A stretch of DNA of 64,000 nucleotides from Flocculibacter collagenilyticus (lineage in GTDB: Bacteria > Pseudomonadota > Gammaproteobacteria > Enterobacterales > Alteromonadaceae): positions 1,488,001 through 1,552,000 of the forward strand of contig NZ_CP059888.1 in assembly GCF_016469335.1 (NCBI RefSeq). Direction: 5' to 3'. Below, piece by piece: positions 1 to 8,854 of this stretch (positions within the stretch are counted from its first letter, which is position 1; each line of letters begins with the position of its first letter). The notes below the pieces were generated by a model. It did no database searches. It was not told the origin of the DNA and worked only from the letters and a program-made list of their open reading frames with translations. The translations under genes were made by a program, and so were the position numbers.

Positions 1-283
1 GGCATTATATTATCGAGTTCCTGGTAAACCCATTTCGTTTGGTGATGATAATAAAGCGGAGCGCTTGCTAAAAAAGGCGTTACAATTTAATCCGAATGGA
101 ATGGATGCAAACTTTTTTTATGGTGAATACTTGTTTAAGAAACATAAATACGATGAGGCTAAAAAGTATTTATTAATTGCTAAAAATGCTACAGCGCAAA
201 TGGAAAGGCCGTTAGTCGATAAGCATCGACGTTTAGAAATTGATGAAGTGCTTGCCAAGGTAAACAAAGAACTAGTCAATTAG
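1..283 (+). CDS. TPR-like protein, C-terminal end (partial)
   Basis: The reading frame is open from the left edge (first full codon at position 2) and stops at 281-283, so only about 93 C-terminal residues are visible. They contain a TPR-like pair of helices: a segment with LLKKALQFNPNGMDANFFYGE followed by a second helix pair with KYDEAKKYLLIAKN. This pattern of an array of residues after the N-P turn is typical of tetratricopeptide repeats used for protein-protein contact. The gene converges on lpxH and the two stop codons overlap by 8 bp. Function cannot be told from this fragment; a small periplasmic or cytoplasmic TPR scaffold is the likeliest reading. Confidence 0.6.
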   Translation, partial: ALYYRVPGKPISFGDDNKAERLLKKALQFNPNGMDANFFYGEYLFKKHKYDEAKKYLLIAKNATAQMERPLVDKHRRLEIDEVLAKVNKELVN

Positions 284-1028
284 GGTAGGTATCTGGGCGA
301 TTGAACGGCTTATATACAAGGTGTTTTTCTTGCTCAGAAACTACTAAATAACTACCTTGAGTGTACCAGTCGCCTAACACTATACGAGTTTTACTGTTCT
401 TATATGCAGTAAAATTGTGAGTCGCCGGGCGGTGAGTGTGACCGTGAATGAGTAAATTTACATCATATTTATCCATCACAACTTCAACATCATGTTGCAC
501 TACGTCAAGTAAGTTTAGATCAACACCTTGCTGTGATTCTTTACTTTTCATTCTGGCGTTGCGTGCGATACGCTTGCGCAAAAATAGCGGTAAATTAAGC
601 ATGATGCATTGCCACCATTTAGAGCGAGATTGCTTTCTAAACTTTTGGTATTTTATATCTTGAGTACACAGTTGATCGCCATGCATAATCAGCGCTTGTT
701 CGCCATATAAATTAATCAATTGCTCTTCCGGTAATAATGTCATTCCGCATTGTGTGGCGTATTTTTTTCCTAAAAGAAAATCACGATTACCATGGATGAA
801 AAATACCGGACAAATATTGCTGCTGATGTAGTTTAGTTTGTTGGCGATAGTCTGCTGCAATGCTGACTGTTCATCATCACCTATCCACACCTCAAAAAAA
901 TCACCCAAAATATACAAGGCATCGCAATTAGATGTGACATGCTCTTCTAAAAAAGAATAGAAGCATGCAGTGATATCTGGACGACTTTCAGTTAGATGCA
1001 GATCAGCAATAAAAAGGGTATAGCGCAT
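276..1028 (-). CDS. lpxH: UDP-2,3-diacylglucosamine diphosphatase LpxH
   Basis: LpxH hydrolyses UDP-2,3-diacylglucosamine to lipid X and UMP, the fourth step of lipid A synthesis, at the inner face of the cytoplasmic membrane. The 250-residue protein shows the calcineurin-like metallophosphoesterase motifs in order: DLHL (D9, H11), GDFFEVW (D43), HGNRD (N81-D83), HGD (H116) and GHTHRP (H197, H199). Length is close to the E. coli enzyme (240). It lies 126 bp downstream of ppiB on the same strand, the same neighbourhood as in many Gammaproteobacteria, and could be co-transcribed with it. Start ATG at 1028 gives the canonical N-terminus. Confidence is high. Confidence 0.95.
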   Translation of the reverse strand: MRYTLFIADLHLTESRPDITACFYSFLEEHVTSNCDALYILGDFFEVWIGDDEQSALQQTIANKLNYISSNICPVFFIHGNRDFLLGKKYATQCGMTLLPEEQLINLYGEQALIMHGDQLCTQDIKYQKFRKQSRSKWWQCIMLNLPLFLRKRIARNARMKSKESQQGVDLNLLDVVQHDVEVVMDKYDVNLLIHGHTHRPATHNFTAYKNSKTRIVLGDWYTQGSYLVVSEQEKHLVYKPFNRPDTYPN

Positions 1029-1072
1029 AATAAATTAACGTAGGAATACCAATAAAGTTGGAAGTGGTGGTG

Positions 1073-1106
1073 ATTAGCTTTTAGTTATGGCTAAGTAAAA
1101 GCTAAT
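1073..1106 (-). other. Hairpin in the ppiB-lpxH spacer
   Basis: Perfect 10-bp inverted repeat ATTAGCTTTT / AAAAGCTAAT, with further pairing inside (TTAG/CTAA). No T-run follows on the minus strand, so it looks more like an mRNA stability or processing element between ppiB and lpxH than a terminator. Confidence 0.4.
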
Positions 1107-1154
1107 CGAAAAGCACTATTATTTTATATTGAAATAATAGTTAAACTAAGTAGA

Positions 1155-1646
1155 TTAATCGATTTCAACAGACTCGATAATCACGTTAGTTACAGGTACA
1201 TCTTGGTGGAAACCACTCGTGCCAGTTGGTACGTTTTTGATTTCTTCAACAACTTCTTTGCCATCAACAACTTCGCCGAATACACAGTAGCCCCAGCCAT
1301 CAGGTGTTTCTGCTCTGAAGTCTAAAAAGTTATTGTCTGAAACATTGATAAAAAACTGTGCTGTAGCAGAGTGAGGATCTGGCGTTCTTGCCATGGCTAC
1401 AGTGAACGCTTTGTTTTGTACGCCGTTATTAGCTTCATTTTTGATAGGATCTTTAGCGTCTTTTTGAGTCATGTCTGGCTCAAAGCCACCGCCTTGGATC
1501 ATAAAGCCATCAATAACACGGTGAAAAATGGTGTTATCGTAAAAGCCTTCTTTTGCGTAAGCTAAAAAGTTTGCCACTGTTTCAGGCGCTTTGTCTTCAA
1601 AAAGTGCTAGTTTAATTGAGCCAAAGTTTGTTTTAAGCGTAACCAT
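1155..1646 (-). CDS. ppiB: Cyclophilin-type peptidyl-prolyl isomerase B
   Basis: Cytoplasmic cyclophilin that speeds cis-trans isomerisation of X-Pro bonds. The 163-residue length matches E. coli PpiB (164). Visible family motifs are [15 protein letters not shown] (residues 41-55, with the catalytic arginine R43) and SATAQFFIN (93-101). There is no signal peptide, which separates it from periplasmic PpiA. It is divergent from cysS, with a 278-bp shared upstream region, as in E. coli and related genomes, and is followed by lpxH on the same strand. Confidence is high. Confidence 0.95.
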   Translation of the reverse strand: MVTLKTNFGSIKLALFEDKAPETVANFLAYAKEGFYDNTIFHRVIDGFMIQGGGFEPDMTQKDAKDPIKNEANNGVQNKAFTVAMARTPDPHSATAQFFINVSDNNFLDFRAETPDGWGYCVFGEVVDGKEVVEEIKNVPTGTSGFHQDVPVTNVIIESVEID

Positions 1647-1924
1647 ATTTCTCTCTAAGGAATATTTAAAAGAAATTATTTTAGCTGCTTATCAATTATT
1701 CTGAAAGAGGTAAGGCAAAAGAAGGTTAAATCAGTGTTTACTACACAGGTTATTAGCGGGGCTTTTAAAAGTACTTAGTTTAGCTAGATTGACTGTATTA
1801 CTGGTGATAGAATCGCGAGCTAGTTGTGTGTTGGTAGAATATTTATTTTACTAACTACCCATAAAGTCCAAAGAAACGGCATTAGTCGTTATCTAGCAGT
1901 CATTTAAATTAAAGGAAAACGTAA

Positions 1925-3316
1925 ATGTTACAAATCTACAATACGCTTACACGCCAAAAAGAACTCTTCAAACCATTGCAAGCGGGCAAGGTTGGCATGT
2001 ATGTATGTGGAGTAACCATTTACGACCATTGTCATATTGGGCATGCAAGAACTTATGTGTCGTTCGACATTATGCAACGTTATTTACGCCATTTAAATTA
2101 CGATGTGACATACGTACGTAATATTACCGATGTTGACGACAAGATAATTACTCGTGCGGCAGAAAATAATGAAACATGTGACCAGCTCACCGCACGTTAT
2201 ACCCAAATCATGCATCAGAACTTTGAAGATTTAGGTATGTTACCACCTGATATTGAGCCAACAGTAACTGGCCATATTGATGAGATTATTAGCATCATTC
2301 AAACGTTAATCGACAAAGAGTATGCCTACGTGTCGGGTAACGGAGACGTTTTGTTTGACGTGAGTAAATATGATGATTACGGAAAGTTAAGCCAGCAAAA
2401 TTTAGATATGCTTCAAGCTGGTGCTCGTGTGGCGGTAAGCGAAGGTAAAGATGATCCATTAGACTTTGTATTATGGAAATTAGCCAAGCCAAATGAACCT
2501 AAGTGGGAGTCTCCTTGGGGAGATGGTCGTCCTGGATGGCATATTGAATGTTCTGCAATGAGTGAAAAACACCTTGGCAAACATTTTGATATCCACGGTG
2601 GTGGTTCAGATCTACAATTTCCTCATCATGAAAATGAGATAGCGCAGTCATGCTGCGCAAACGACAGCCAATATGTAAATACATGGATTCATACGGGCAT
2701 GGTACAAGTAGATAAAGAAAAGATGTCAAAATCGCTAGGCAACTTTTTTACAATTAGTGATGTATTAAAAGAATTTGATGCAGAAACAGTGCGTTTTTTC
2801 TTAATGTCGGGTCATTATCGTAGTCAATTGAATTATTCGCAAGATAACTTAACCCAAGCAAGAGCATCGTTAGAGCGTTTATATACTGCATTAAGAGGCA
2901 TTGATTTAACCGCGCATCAAGACGCTGCCAATAGCGAAATGGACAAATATGTTTTGCGCTTTGAAAAAGCAATGAATGATGACTTTAATGTTCCTGAAGC
3001 GATGCCAGTGTTGTTTGAGCTTGCAAAAGAGATTAATTTAAACCGCAACGAAAATGCTGCAAAGGCGCAGCAAGCTGCAGCGATGTTGGTTAAACTTGGC
3101 ACTGTATTAGGGTTATTACAACAGTCTGCTGATGATTTTCTAAAAGCAGGCTCTGACGATGACGAAGTAGCCGTGATAGAAGCGTTAATTAAACAGCGTA
3201 ACGATGCCAGAGCAAGTAAAGATTGGGCCGCAGCTGATGATGCACGTGATAAGTTATCTGCAATGAATATTGTACTTGAAGATAGTGCAGAAGGTACCAC
3301 TTGGAGAAAAGCGTAA
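1925..3316 (+). CDS. cysS: Cysteine--tRNA ligase
   Basis: Class I aminoacyl-tRNA synthetase that charges tRNA-Cys in the cytoplasm. The 463-residue protein (E. coli 461) has C28 of the zinc site, the HIGH signature at residues 37-40 and the KMSKS signature at residues 266-270. The zinc-site segments WHIECSAMS and [15 protein letters not shown] are also present. A short A-rich ribosome site (AAAGGAAAA) sits just upstream of the ATG. It is a single gene with a bidirectional terminator behind it. Confidence is high. Confidence 0.97.
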   Translation: MLQIYNTLTRQKELFKPLQAGKVGMYVCGVTIYDHCHIGHARTYVSFDIMQRYLRHLNYDVTYVRNITDVDDKIITRAAENNETCDQLTARYTQIMHQNFEDLGMLPPDIEPTVTGHIDEIISIIQTLIDKEYAYVSGNGDVLFDVSKYDDYGKLSQQNLDMLQAGARVAVSEGKDDPLDFVLWKLAKPNEPKWESPWGDGRPGWHIECSAMSEKHLGKHFDIHGGGSDLQFPHHENEIAQSCCANDSQYVNTWIHTGMVQVDKEKMSKSLGNFFTISDVLKEFDAETVRFFLMSGHYRSQLNYSQDNLTQARASLERLYTALRGIDLTAHQDAANSEMDKYVLRFEKAMNDDFNVPEAMPVLFELAKEINLNRNENAAKAQQAAAMLVKLGTVLGLLQQSADDFLKAGSDDDEVAVIEALIKQRNDARASKDWAAADDARDKLSAMNIVLEDSAEGTTWRKA

Positions 3317-3344
3317 ATAACCCACTAATAAAGGTTATATAATA

Positions 3345-3371
3345 AGAAGAGGCGCATTATGCGCCTCTTCT
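3345..3371. terminator. Bidirectional terminator between cysS and folD
   Basis: Perfect 13-bp inverted repeat AGAAGAGGCGCAT / ATGCGCCTCTTCT with a one-base centre, lying between the convergent ends of cysS and folD. It is GC-rich in the stem and flanked by A/T-rich DNA on both sides. Confidence 0.75.
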
Positions 3372-3403
3372 ACATTAAAGTGTTTAAAATTGGGCAATAG
3401 ATG

Positions 3404-4258
3404 TTAATCGCGGTACTTTTCGCAAGACTCTAGCGTATTTTCAATCAAGCTAGCCACGGTCATTGGGCCAACGCCACCAGGAACAGGAGTAATAAAACCT
3501 GCTTTCTCTGCTGCTTTTTCAAAGCTTACATCGCCAACCAGTGAACCGTTCTCAAGTCGGTTAATGCCCACATCTATAACAATAGCCCCTTCTTTAATCC
3601 ATTCACCGGGAATAAATTCAGGAATTCCAACCGCTACAACCAGTAAATCAGCTCGTCTTACATGGCTTTCAAGATCTTTAGTAAATTTATGGCATACCGT
3701 GGTTGTACAGCCTGCTAATAGTAATTCCATCGACATTGGACGACCAACAATATTAGACGCACCAACAATTACCGCATCTAAACCTTTTAGATACTGGCCC
3801 GTTGACTGAATTAACGTCATGATACCTTTGGGAGTGCAGGGACGTAACGTTGGGATACGCTGGGCTAGGCGGCCAATATTGTAGGGATGAAAACCATCAA
3901 CGTCTTTATGCGGATCAATACGTTCAATAACTTGATCAGTATTAAACGCTTTTGGCAGTGGTAGTTGTACTAAAATGCCATCAACACTATCGTCAGCATT
4001 TAGTTCATCAATTAATGCTAATAGCGCTTTTTGTTCTGTTTCTGGTGGTAGATCATATGATTTAGAAACAAAACCAACTTCTTCACATGCCTTACGCTTA
4101 CTGCCAACATAAACTTGTGAGGCCGGATCAGAACCAATTAATATTACTGCAAGGCCGGGAGCTTTTTTTCCTTTCTGTACACGATCGGCAACAGTAATTG
4201 CTACGTTGTTCCTTAATGTTTGTGCAATTGCTTTACCATCAATAATTTGCGCTGACAT
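3404..4258 (-). CDS. folD: Bifunctional methylene-THF dehydrogenase / methenyl-THF cyclohydrolase
   Basis: FolD interconverts 5,10-methylene-, 5,10-methenyl- and 10-formyl-tetrahydrofolate using NADP, feeding purine and formyl-methionine synthesis. The 284 residues match the family length. Active-site residues by E. coli numbering are in place: Y50 and K54 in [17 protein letters not shown]98 in VQLPLP, D121 in KDVDGFHP. The C-terminal [10 protein letters not shown] signature is present. It converges on cysS, as in many relatives. Confidence is high. Confidence 0.97.
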   Translation of the reverse strand: MSAQIIDGKAIAQTLRNNVAITVADRVQKGKKAPGLAVILIGSDPASQVYVGSKRKACEEVGFVSKSYDLPPETEQKALLALIDELNADDSVDGILVQLPLPKAFNTDQVIERIDPHKDVDGFHPYNIGRLAQRIPTLRPCTPKGIMTLIQSTGQYLKGLDAVIVGASNIVGRPMSMELLLAGCTTTVCHKFTKDLESHVRRADLLVVAVGIPEFIPGEWIKEGAIVIDVGINRLENGSLVGDVSFEKAAEKAGFITPVPGGVGPMTVASLIENTLESCEKYRD

Positions 4259-4574
4259 CTTTAAACCTTAATTGTATAACTTCGATTCACTAATATATGT
4301 ATATAAAAGTGAATGAAGTGAGTGTAGGGTGGATTAACAAAAATCGCTGGCTATTTTCTCATGAATATAAGCGAAGAAAAATAATTAACTGGTTAAAATT
4401 ACGCATAAATTGAGGTTCATGCTTTTTAAAGGCTATCGAGTGACTCAAAAAAGAAGATTTTGCTGATATTTAAAGGAATTGAACGTATTTTGAACATAAA
4501 TCAATTGTGTTTGGATAACATTTGAACGTTTGTTTTAAAACTAAGCAAATAGAATAAAAAAATTAAAAAAGTCA
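4259..4574. other. Gene-free AT-rich spacer before the tRNA operon
   Basis: No convincing gene is visible. The spacer is AT-rich and would hold the folD promoter on the minus strand and upstream (UP-element-like A/T tracts, 4549-4570) DNA for the tRNA promoter. Confidence 0.5.
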
Positions 4575-4603
4575 TTGACGTGAAAATACCAAGTCTGTAA
4601 TAT
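4575..4603 (+). promoter_or_regulatory. Strong sigma-70 promoter of the tRNA operon
   Basis: TTGACG (4575-4580), a 17-bp spacer and TAATAT (4598-4603), preceded by A/T tracts that could act as an UP element and followed by a GC-rich discriminator (CCGCCCC). A GC-rich discriminator is typical of stable-RNA promoters under ppGpp stringent control. The first tRNA starts about 30 bp after the expected start site. Confidence 0.85.
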
Positions 4604-4640
4604 CCGCCCCCGTCGCAACGAGAGAGCGATTGAATTAAAT

Positions 4641-4717
4641 CGGTGTTTAGCGCAGCTTGGTAGCGCACTTCGTTTGGGTCGAAGGGGTCGCAGGTTCGAA
4701 TCCTGCAACACCGACCA
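4641..4717 (+). tRNA. tRNA-Pro (anticodon TGG), copy 1
   Basis: 77-nt cloverleaf with encoded CCA. The acceptor CGGTGTT pairs with AACACCG, the anticodon stem CTTCG/CGAAG holds loop TTTGGGT with TGG, and the T-arm is GCAGG TTCGAAT CCTGC. It is identical over its whole length to the copy at 5013-5089. Confidence 0.97.
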
Positions 4718-4742
4718 TTTTCTCTTAAGTTGTGAGTATTGA

Positions 4743-4819
<77 letters not shown>

Positions 4820-4827
4820 TACACAGT

Positions 4828-4904
4828 GGCGGCTGTAGCTCAGTTGGTAGAGCCCCGGATTGTGATTCCGGTTGTCGTGGGTTCAATCCCCATCAGTCGC
4901 CCCA
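4828..4904 (+). tRNA. tRNA-His (anticodon GTG)
   Basis: 77 nt including the extra G at position -1 that pairs with C73, the hallmark of histidine tRNA. Anticodon loop TTGTGAT gives GTG; CCA is encoded. This is the tRNA whose charging level would control the HisL attenuator at 42.7-42.8 kb. Confidence 0.96.
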
Positions 4905-4909
4905 TCCTT

Positions 4910-4994
4910 GCGGACGTGGTGGAATTGGTAGACACGCTGGATTTAGGTTCCAGTGCTTCACGGCGTGAGAGTTCAAGTCTCTCCGTCCGCACCA
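4910..4994 (+). tRNA. tRNA-Leu (anticodon TAG)
   Basis: 85-nt class II tRNA with a long variable arm. Acceptor GCGGACG pairs with CGTCCGC; anticodon loop TTTAGGT gives TAG; CCA is encoded. Confidence 0.95.
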
Positions 4995-5012
4995 TTTATA
5001 TATACAAATTGT

Positions 5013-5089
5013 CGGTGTTTAGCGCAGCTTGGTAGCGCACTTCGTTTGGGTCGAAGGGGTCGCAGGTTCGAATCCTGCAACACCGACCA
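5013..5089 (+). tRNA. tRNA-Pro (anticodon TGG), copy 2
   Basis: Exact 77-nt duplicate of the proline tRNA at 4641-4717, closing the operon. In E. coli the corresponding operon is Arg-His-Leu-Pro, so this copy is in the expected place and the copy at the front is the additional one. Confidence 0.97.
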
Positions 5090-5174
5090 TCTTCTTGATG
5101 GCCATCTCTTTCTTATCTTATTTTCTCTTTATTAAAAAATTAAAATAGCCTTAGCATTTTTCTATTATTTACTC

Positions 5175-5203
5175 TCGACTACTGCATATAACCTAGCTAT
5201 AAT
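5175..5203 (+). promoter_or_regulatory. Probable tig promoter
   Basis: TCGACT (5175-5180), 17-bp spacer, TATAAT (5198-5203), followed by a GC-rich start region (GCCGCG). It would give a 5' leader of about 130 nt before tig, which contains a small hairpin GGCGA/TCGCC at 5298-5313. A second TTGACC element at about 5259 lacks a good -10. Confidence 0.55.
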
Positions 5204-5337
5204 GCCGCGTCTTAATTTTATATCTAGTTATTGTAGACACTCATAAGTTAAATTTTGTTGACCTATAAAAAGAGTGTAAATTAATTAGGAAAGGAAGGGC
5301 GAACGATATCGCCGAATGATTAAATCGAGGTAAAAAG

Positions 5338-6645
5338 ATGCAAGTTTCTGTTGAGACGACTCAAGGTTTAGAACGCCGTCTTACTATTTCAGTACCAGCT
5401 GATTCAATTGATGTTGAAGTAAAAAATCGTCTTCGCCAATTGTCAAAAACTCAAAGAATTGACGGTTTCCGTCCTGGTAAAGTTCCTGTAAGTGTTATTC
5501 AAAAGCGTTATGGTGATGCAGTACGTAACGAAGTTGCTACAGATCTTATGCAACGCAACTACGTTGAAGCAATTATTGCTGAAAAAATTAACCCAGCAGG
5601 CGCACCTTATTTTGAGCCTAAGGTTAATGAATCTGGTAAAGATTTAGAATTCACTGCAACAATTGAAGTTTATCCTACTGTTGAAGTTAAAAATGTAGAA
5701 AAAATTGCAGTTGAAAAACCTGTTGTGGAAGTCGACGATTCAGACCTTGACAACATGATGGACACGCTAAGAAAGCAACATGCTACTTGGGTTGAGAAAA
5801 AAGGCAAAGTTGGCAAAAACGAACGTGCAAGCATTGACTTTGTTGGTTCAATTGACGGTGAAGAGTTTGAAGGCGGAAAAGCTGAAAACTTCATCCTTGA
5901 AATTGGCGCTGGTAGAATGATCCCAGGCTTTGAAGAAGGTGTAACTGGTCTTAAAGCGGGCGAAGAAAAAACGATCGAAGTAACTTTCCCTGAAGATTAC
6001 CATGCTGAAAACCTTAAAGGTAAAGAAGCTAAATTCGACATCAAAGTAAACTTAGTTGAAAAGCAAAAGTTACCAGAGTTAGATGATGAATTTGCTACAT
6101 TGTTCGGTGTTACTGACGGTGGTGTAGAAGCGCTACGTGCTGAAGTTCGTAAGAACATGGAACGTGAGCTTGCTCAAGCAATCAAAACTAAGGTTAAAGA
6201 ACAAGTTATCAAAGGTTTAATCGCTGAAAACGAAGTTGAACTACCTAAGTCACTAGTTGATCAAGAAATCGATAACTTGCGTAAGCAATCAATGCAACGT
6301 TTTGGTGGTCAAGTAGATCCTAAAAACATGCCTGAGCTTCCAGCTGAGTTGTTTGAAGAGCAAGCAAAAGACCGCGTTAAAGTAGGTTTACTACTTGGTG
6401 AAGTGATCAAGACGAATGAATTGAAAGCTGACGAAGAAAAAGTAAACGCGTTAATCGAGTCGATGGCTTCTGCATACGAAAACCCGCAAGAAGTTGTTGA
6501 TTACTATAACAACAACGCAGAATTAATGCAGCAAATGCGCAACGTAGCGCTTGAAGAGCAAGCAGTTGAGTTACTTTTAGACCAAGCAAAGGTTAAAGAA
6601 ACAAAAGCTAAGTTTGACGAAGTAATGAACCCTCAAGCTGCATAA
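5338..6645 (+). CDS. tig: Trigger factor chaperone
   Basis: Ribosome-bound chaperone that meets nascent chains at the exit tunnel. The 435 residues (E. coli 432) contain the ribosome-binding signature FRPGKVP near residue 45, a central FKBP-like isomerase domain (about 150-245, with [14 protein letters not shown] and the IPGFEEGV strand), and a helical C-terminal substrate cradle. The ribosome site is GAGGT, 8 bp before the ATG. It heads the tig-clpP-clpX-lon quality-control cluster found in this order in E. coli. Confidence is high. Confidence 0.97.
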   Translation: MQVSVETTQGLERRLTISVPADSIDVEVKNRLRQLSKTQRIDGFRPGKVPVSVIQKRYGDAVRNEVATDLMQRNYVEAIIAEKINPAGAPYFEPKVNESGKDLEFTATIEVYPTVEVKNVEKIAVEKPVVEVDDSDLDNMMDTLRKQHATWVEKKGKVGKNERASIDFVGSIDGEEFEGGKAENFILEIGAGRMIPGFEEGVTGLKAGEEKTIEVTFPEDYHAENLKGKEAKFDIKVNLVEKQKLPELDDEFATLFGVTDGGVEALRAEVRKNMERELAQAIKTKVKEQVIKGLIAENEVELPKSLVDQEIDNLRKQSMQRFGGQVDPKNMPELPAELFEEQAKDRVKVGLLLGEVIKTNELKADEEKVNALIESMASAYENPQEVVDYYNNNAELMQQMRNVALEEQAVELLLDQAKVKETKAKFDEVMNPQAA

Positions 6646-6657
6646 TGATGATAATTG

Positions 6658-6687
6658 TTGACTTCTGATTGAAGCAATGGTTTAAAT
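6658..6687 (+). promoter_or_regulatory. Probable clpP promoter overlapping the tig terminator
   Basis: TTGACT (6658-6663), 17-bp spacer, TTTAAA (6681-6686). Predicted start is near 6693, inside the left arm of the tig terminator, so transcripts from here would lack most of that arm and not form the terminator. Confidence 0.55.
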
Positions 6688-6715
6688 GGCTCGTATTAAA
6701 CGGGCCATTTTTATT
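6684..6715 (+). terminator. tig terminator
   Basis: Stem AAATGGCTCGT (6684-6694) pairs with ACGGGCCATTT (6700-6710) with one G-U pair and a 5-nt loop, followed by a T-rich tail. It ends only about 20 bp before the clpP start codon. Confidence 0.8.
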
Positions 6716-6733
6716 TAAGGGAAGCATAACTAT

Positions 6734-7366
6734 ATGATTTTAAACTCAGAAAAGAGTTCGGTCACAGACCCTCTAAGTGCACTCATTCCTGTTGTCATTG
6801 AACAAACAGCGAAAGGTGAGCGATCTTTTGACATCTATTCGCGATTGCTAAAAGAGCGTGTTATTTTCTTAACTGGGCAAGTTGAAGATAATATGGCGAA
6901 CCTGATTGTTGCGCAGTTATTATTTTTAGAATCAGAAAACCCTGAAAAAGACATATTCATTTATATTAACTCTCCAGGTGGCTCAGTAACTGCTGGTATG
7001 GCAATTTATGACACCATGAAATTTATTAAGCCAAATATTAGTACAGTATGTATGGGGCAAGCAGCAAGTATGGGCGCATTTTTACTTTCTGCTGGTGAAA
7101 AAGGGAAGCGTTTTTGCTTACCAAATTCACGCGTAATGATTCATCAACCACTCGGTGGTTTCCAAGGCCAAGCATCAGATTTTGAAATACATGCTAAAGA
7201 AATTCTTAGCATTAAAGATAAATTAAATAGACTACTTGCTGATCATACTGGTCAAGATATCGAAAAAGTTGCGCAAGATACAGACCGCGACAACTTTATG
7301 AGCGCACAAGATGCGGTTGATTATGGGCTAGTTGACTCCATATTAACGCATAGAGAAACAAAATAA
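6734..7366 (+). CDS. clpP: ATP-dependent Clp protease proteolytic subunit
   Basis: Tetradecameric serine protease that degrades proteins unfolded by ClpX or ClpA. The 210 residues (E. coli 207) carry the catalytic triad S112 (in [14 protein letters not shown]), H137 (in MIHQP) and D186. The N-terminal propeptide of about 14 residues is present. It is followed after 74 bp by clpX, and the spacer carries a long hairpin without a T-run, so partial co-transcription is expected. Confidence is high. Confidence 0.97.
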   Translation: MILNSEKSSVTDPLSALIPVVIEQTAKGERSFDIYSRLLKERVIFLTGQVEDNMANLIVAQLLFLESENPEKDIFIYINSPGGSVTAGMAIYDTMKFIKPNISTVCMGQAASMGAFLLSAGEKGKRFCLPNSRVMIHQPLGGFQGQASDFEIHAKEILSIKDKLNRLLADHTGQDIEKVAQDTDRDNFMSAQDAVDYGLVDSILTHRETK

Positions 7367-7380
7367 GTTTGTTAACCTTT

Positions 7381-7415
7381 CAAATCGAGGTAATAATATA
7401 GTTATTACCGATTTG
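7381..7415 (+). other. Hairpin in the clpP-clpX spacer
   Basis: CAAATC (7381-7386) pairs with GATTTG (7410-7415), then GGTAATAA (7389-7396) pairs with TTATTACC (7402-7409), leaving a 2-nt bulge and a 5-nt loop. There is no T-run behind it. It may set the clpP:clpX ratio by RNA processing or by binding a regulator as DNA. Confidence 0.5.
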
Positions 7416-7440
7416 ATAGTGCTAGTTAAGAGGTACTTGC

Positions 7441-8721
7441 ATGCCCGAAAACCGAAATGATGGTGACAACGGAAAATTGCTTTATTGTTCATTCTGTGGC
7501 AAAAGTCAGCATGAAGTAAAAAAACTTATTGCTGGTCCTTCTGTTTACATTTGTGATGAATGTGTAGAGCTGTGTAACGATATTATTCGTGAAGAAATAA
7601 AAGAGCTGGCACCAAACAAGCGTGACGAAGAAAAACTTCCAACACCAATGGAAATTCGTTCACACTTGGATGAATATGTAATAGGGCAGGTGCACGCCAA
7701 AAAGGTGTTATCTGTAGCTGTATATAATCATTATAAGCGACTAAAAAACTCTGGTCCTGAAAGTGCAGTCGAATTAGATAAAAGTAATATCTTACTTATC
7801 GGCCCAACAGGTAGTGGTAAAACATTACTTGCTGAAACGTTAGCTCGTTTGCTAGATGTGCCTTTCACTATGGCAGATGCAACAACGCTAACAGAAGCTG
7901 GTTACGTTGGTGAAGATGTTGAAAACATCATTCAAAAGTTATTGCAGAAGTGTGATTACGATGTTGAAAAAGCACAGCGAGGCATTGTGTACATTGATGA
8001 AATTGATAAGATTTCTCGCAAATCAGACAATCCATCAATCACACGTGATGTTTCTGGCGAAGGCGTTCAGCAGGCGCTACTTAAGCTGATTGAAGGTACG
8101 GTGGCTTCAGTTCCTCCTCAAGGTGGAAGAAAACATCCTCAGCAAGAGTTTTTACAGGTTGATACATCAAAAATCTTATTTATCTGTGGCGGTGCATTCG
8201 CAGGCTTAGATAAAGTGATTGAAATGCGTAGCGCTAAAGGCACTGGTATTGGTTTTGGTGTTGATGTTAAAGGCGTTAGCAGTGAGCGTAGCATTAGCGA
8301 AAGCTTCAAAGATGTTGAGCCAGAAGACTTAGTAAAATACGGTTTGATCCCAGAGTTTATTGGGCGCTTACCTGTAGTGACTACATTAACTGAATTAGAT
8401 GAAGACGCTTTAATTCAAATCTTACAAGAGCCAAAAAATGCGTTAACTAAGCAATATGCAGCCTTGTTTGAGATGGAAGGTGTTAATCTTGAGTTTAGAG
8501 AAGACGCCCTAAAAGCGATTGCGAATAAAGCAATGGTAAGGAAGACAGGAGCTCGTGGTTTACGCTCAATTGTTGAAGGCGTACTGCTTGAAACAATGTA
8601 TGAATTACCTTCATTGGAAAACGTAAGCAAAGTTGTTGTTGATGAAACAGTAATTAAAGGCGAATCGTTGCCAATTATGATTTACGAGAACAATGAAAAG
8701 CAGCAAGCTGTTTCTGAATAG
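7441..8721 (+). CDS. clpX: ATP-dependent Clp protease ATPase subunit ClpX
   Basis: Hexameric AAA+ unfoldase that feeds substrates to ClpP. The 426 residues show the N-terminal C4 zinc-binding domain (C16, C19, C38, C41), Walker A GPTGSGKT (121-128), Walker B in IVYIDEIDK, pore loop GYVG, and the GIGFGV segment that forms the IGF loop docking ClpP. E. coli ClpX is 424 residues. It is followed by a strong terminator, then lon. Confidence is high. Confidence 0.97.
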   Translation: MPENRNDGDNGKLLYCSFCGKSQHEVKKLIAGPSVYICDECVELCNDIIREEIKELAPNKRDEEKLPTPMEIRSHLDEYVIGQVHAKKVLSVAVYNHYKRLKNSGPESAVELDKSNILLIGPTGSGKTLLAETLARLLDVPFTMADATTLTEAGYVGEDVENIIQKLLQKCDYDVEKAQRGIVYIDEIDKISRKSDNPSITRDVSGEGVQQALLKLIEGTVASVPPQGGRKHPQQEFLQVDTSKILFICGGAFAGLDKVIEMRSAKGTGIGFGVDVKGVSSERSISESFKDVEPEDLVKYGLIPEFIGRLPVVTTLTELDEDALIQILQEPKNALTKQYAALFEMEGVNLEFREDALKAIANKAMVRKTGARGLRSIVEGVLLETMYELPSLENVSKVVVDETVIKGESLPIMIYENNEKQQAVSE

Positions 8722-8743
8722 TTAAATTCGTACAAAAATCATC

Positions 8744-8774
8744 CAAAAAGGAGCTGCAATAGCTCCTTTTTTGT
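8744..8774 (+). terminator. clpX terminator
   Basis: Stem AAAAAGGAGCT pairs with AGCTCCTTTTTT around a GCAAT loop, running into a T-tract. It separates clpX from the lon promoter. Confidence 0.85.
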
Positions 8775-8781
8775 TTTTTAC

Positions 8782-8809
8782 GTTGAAGTTTTTGAACATA
8801 TCCCCATAT
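8782..8809 (+). promoter_or_regulatory. Heat-shock (sigma-32) type promoter of lon
   Basis: GTTGAA (8782-8787), a 14-bp spacer and CCCCATAT (8802-8809). This closely matches the sigma-32 consensus CTTGAA / CCCCATNT with 13-14 bp spacing. The position, about 45 bp before the lon start codon, fits heat-shock induction of lon as known in E. coli. Confidence 0.8.
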
Positions 8810-8854
8810 ACTTTTCCAAGTCATTTCATAAAATTAAAGATTCCGAGAATTATC

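Noticed and set aside
4826-5135. Plus-strand frames across tRNA-His, tRNA-Leu and tRNA-Pro
   Set aside because: They run through tRNA genes and have no ribosome sites.
8771-8854. Upstream in-frame start for lon
   Set aside because: The stretch contains the sigma-32-type promoter, and family homology begins at 8855.
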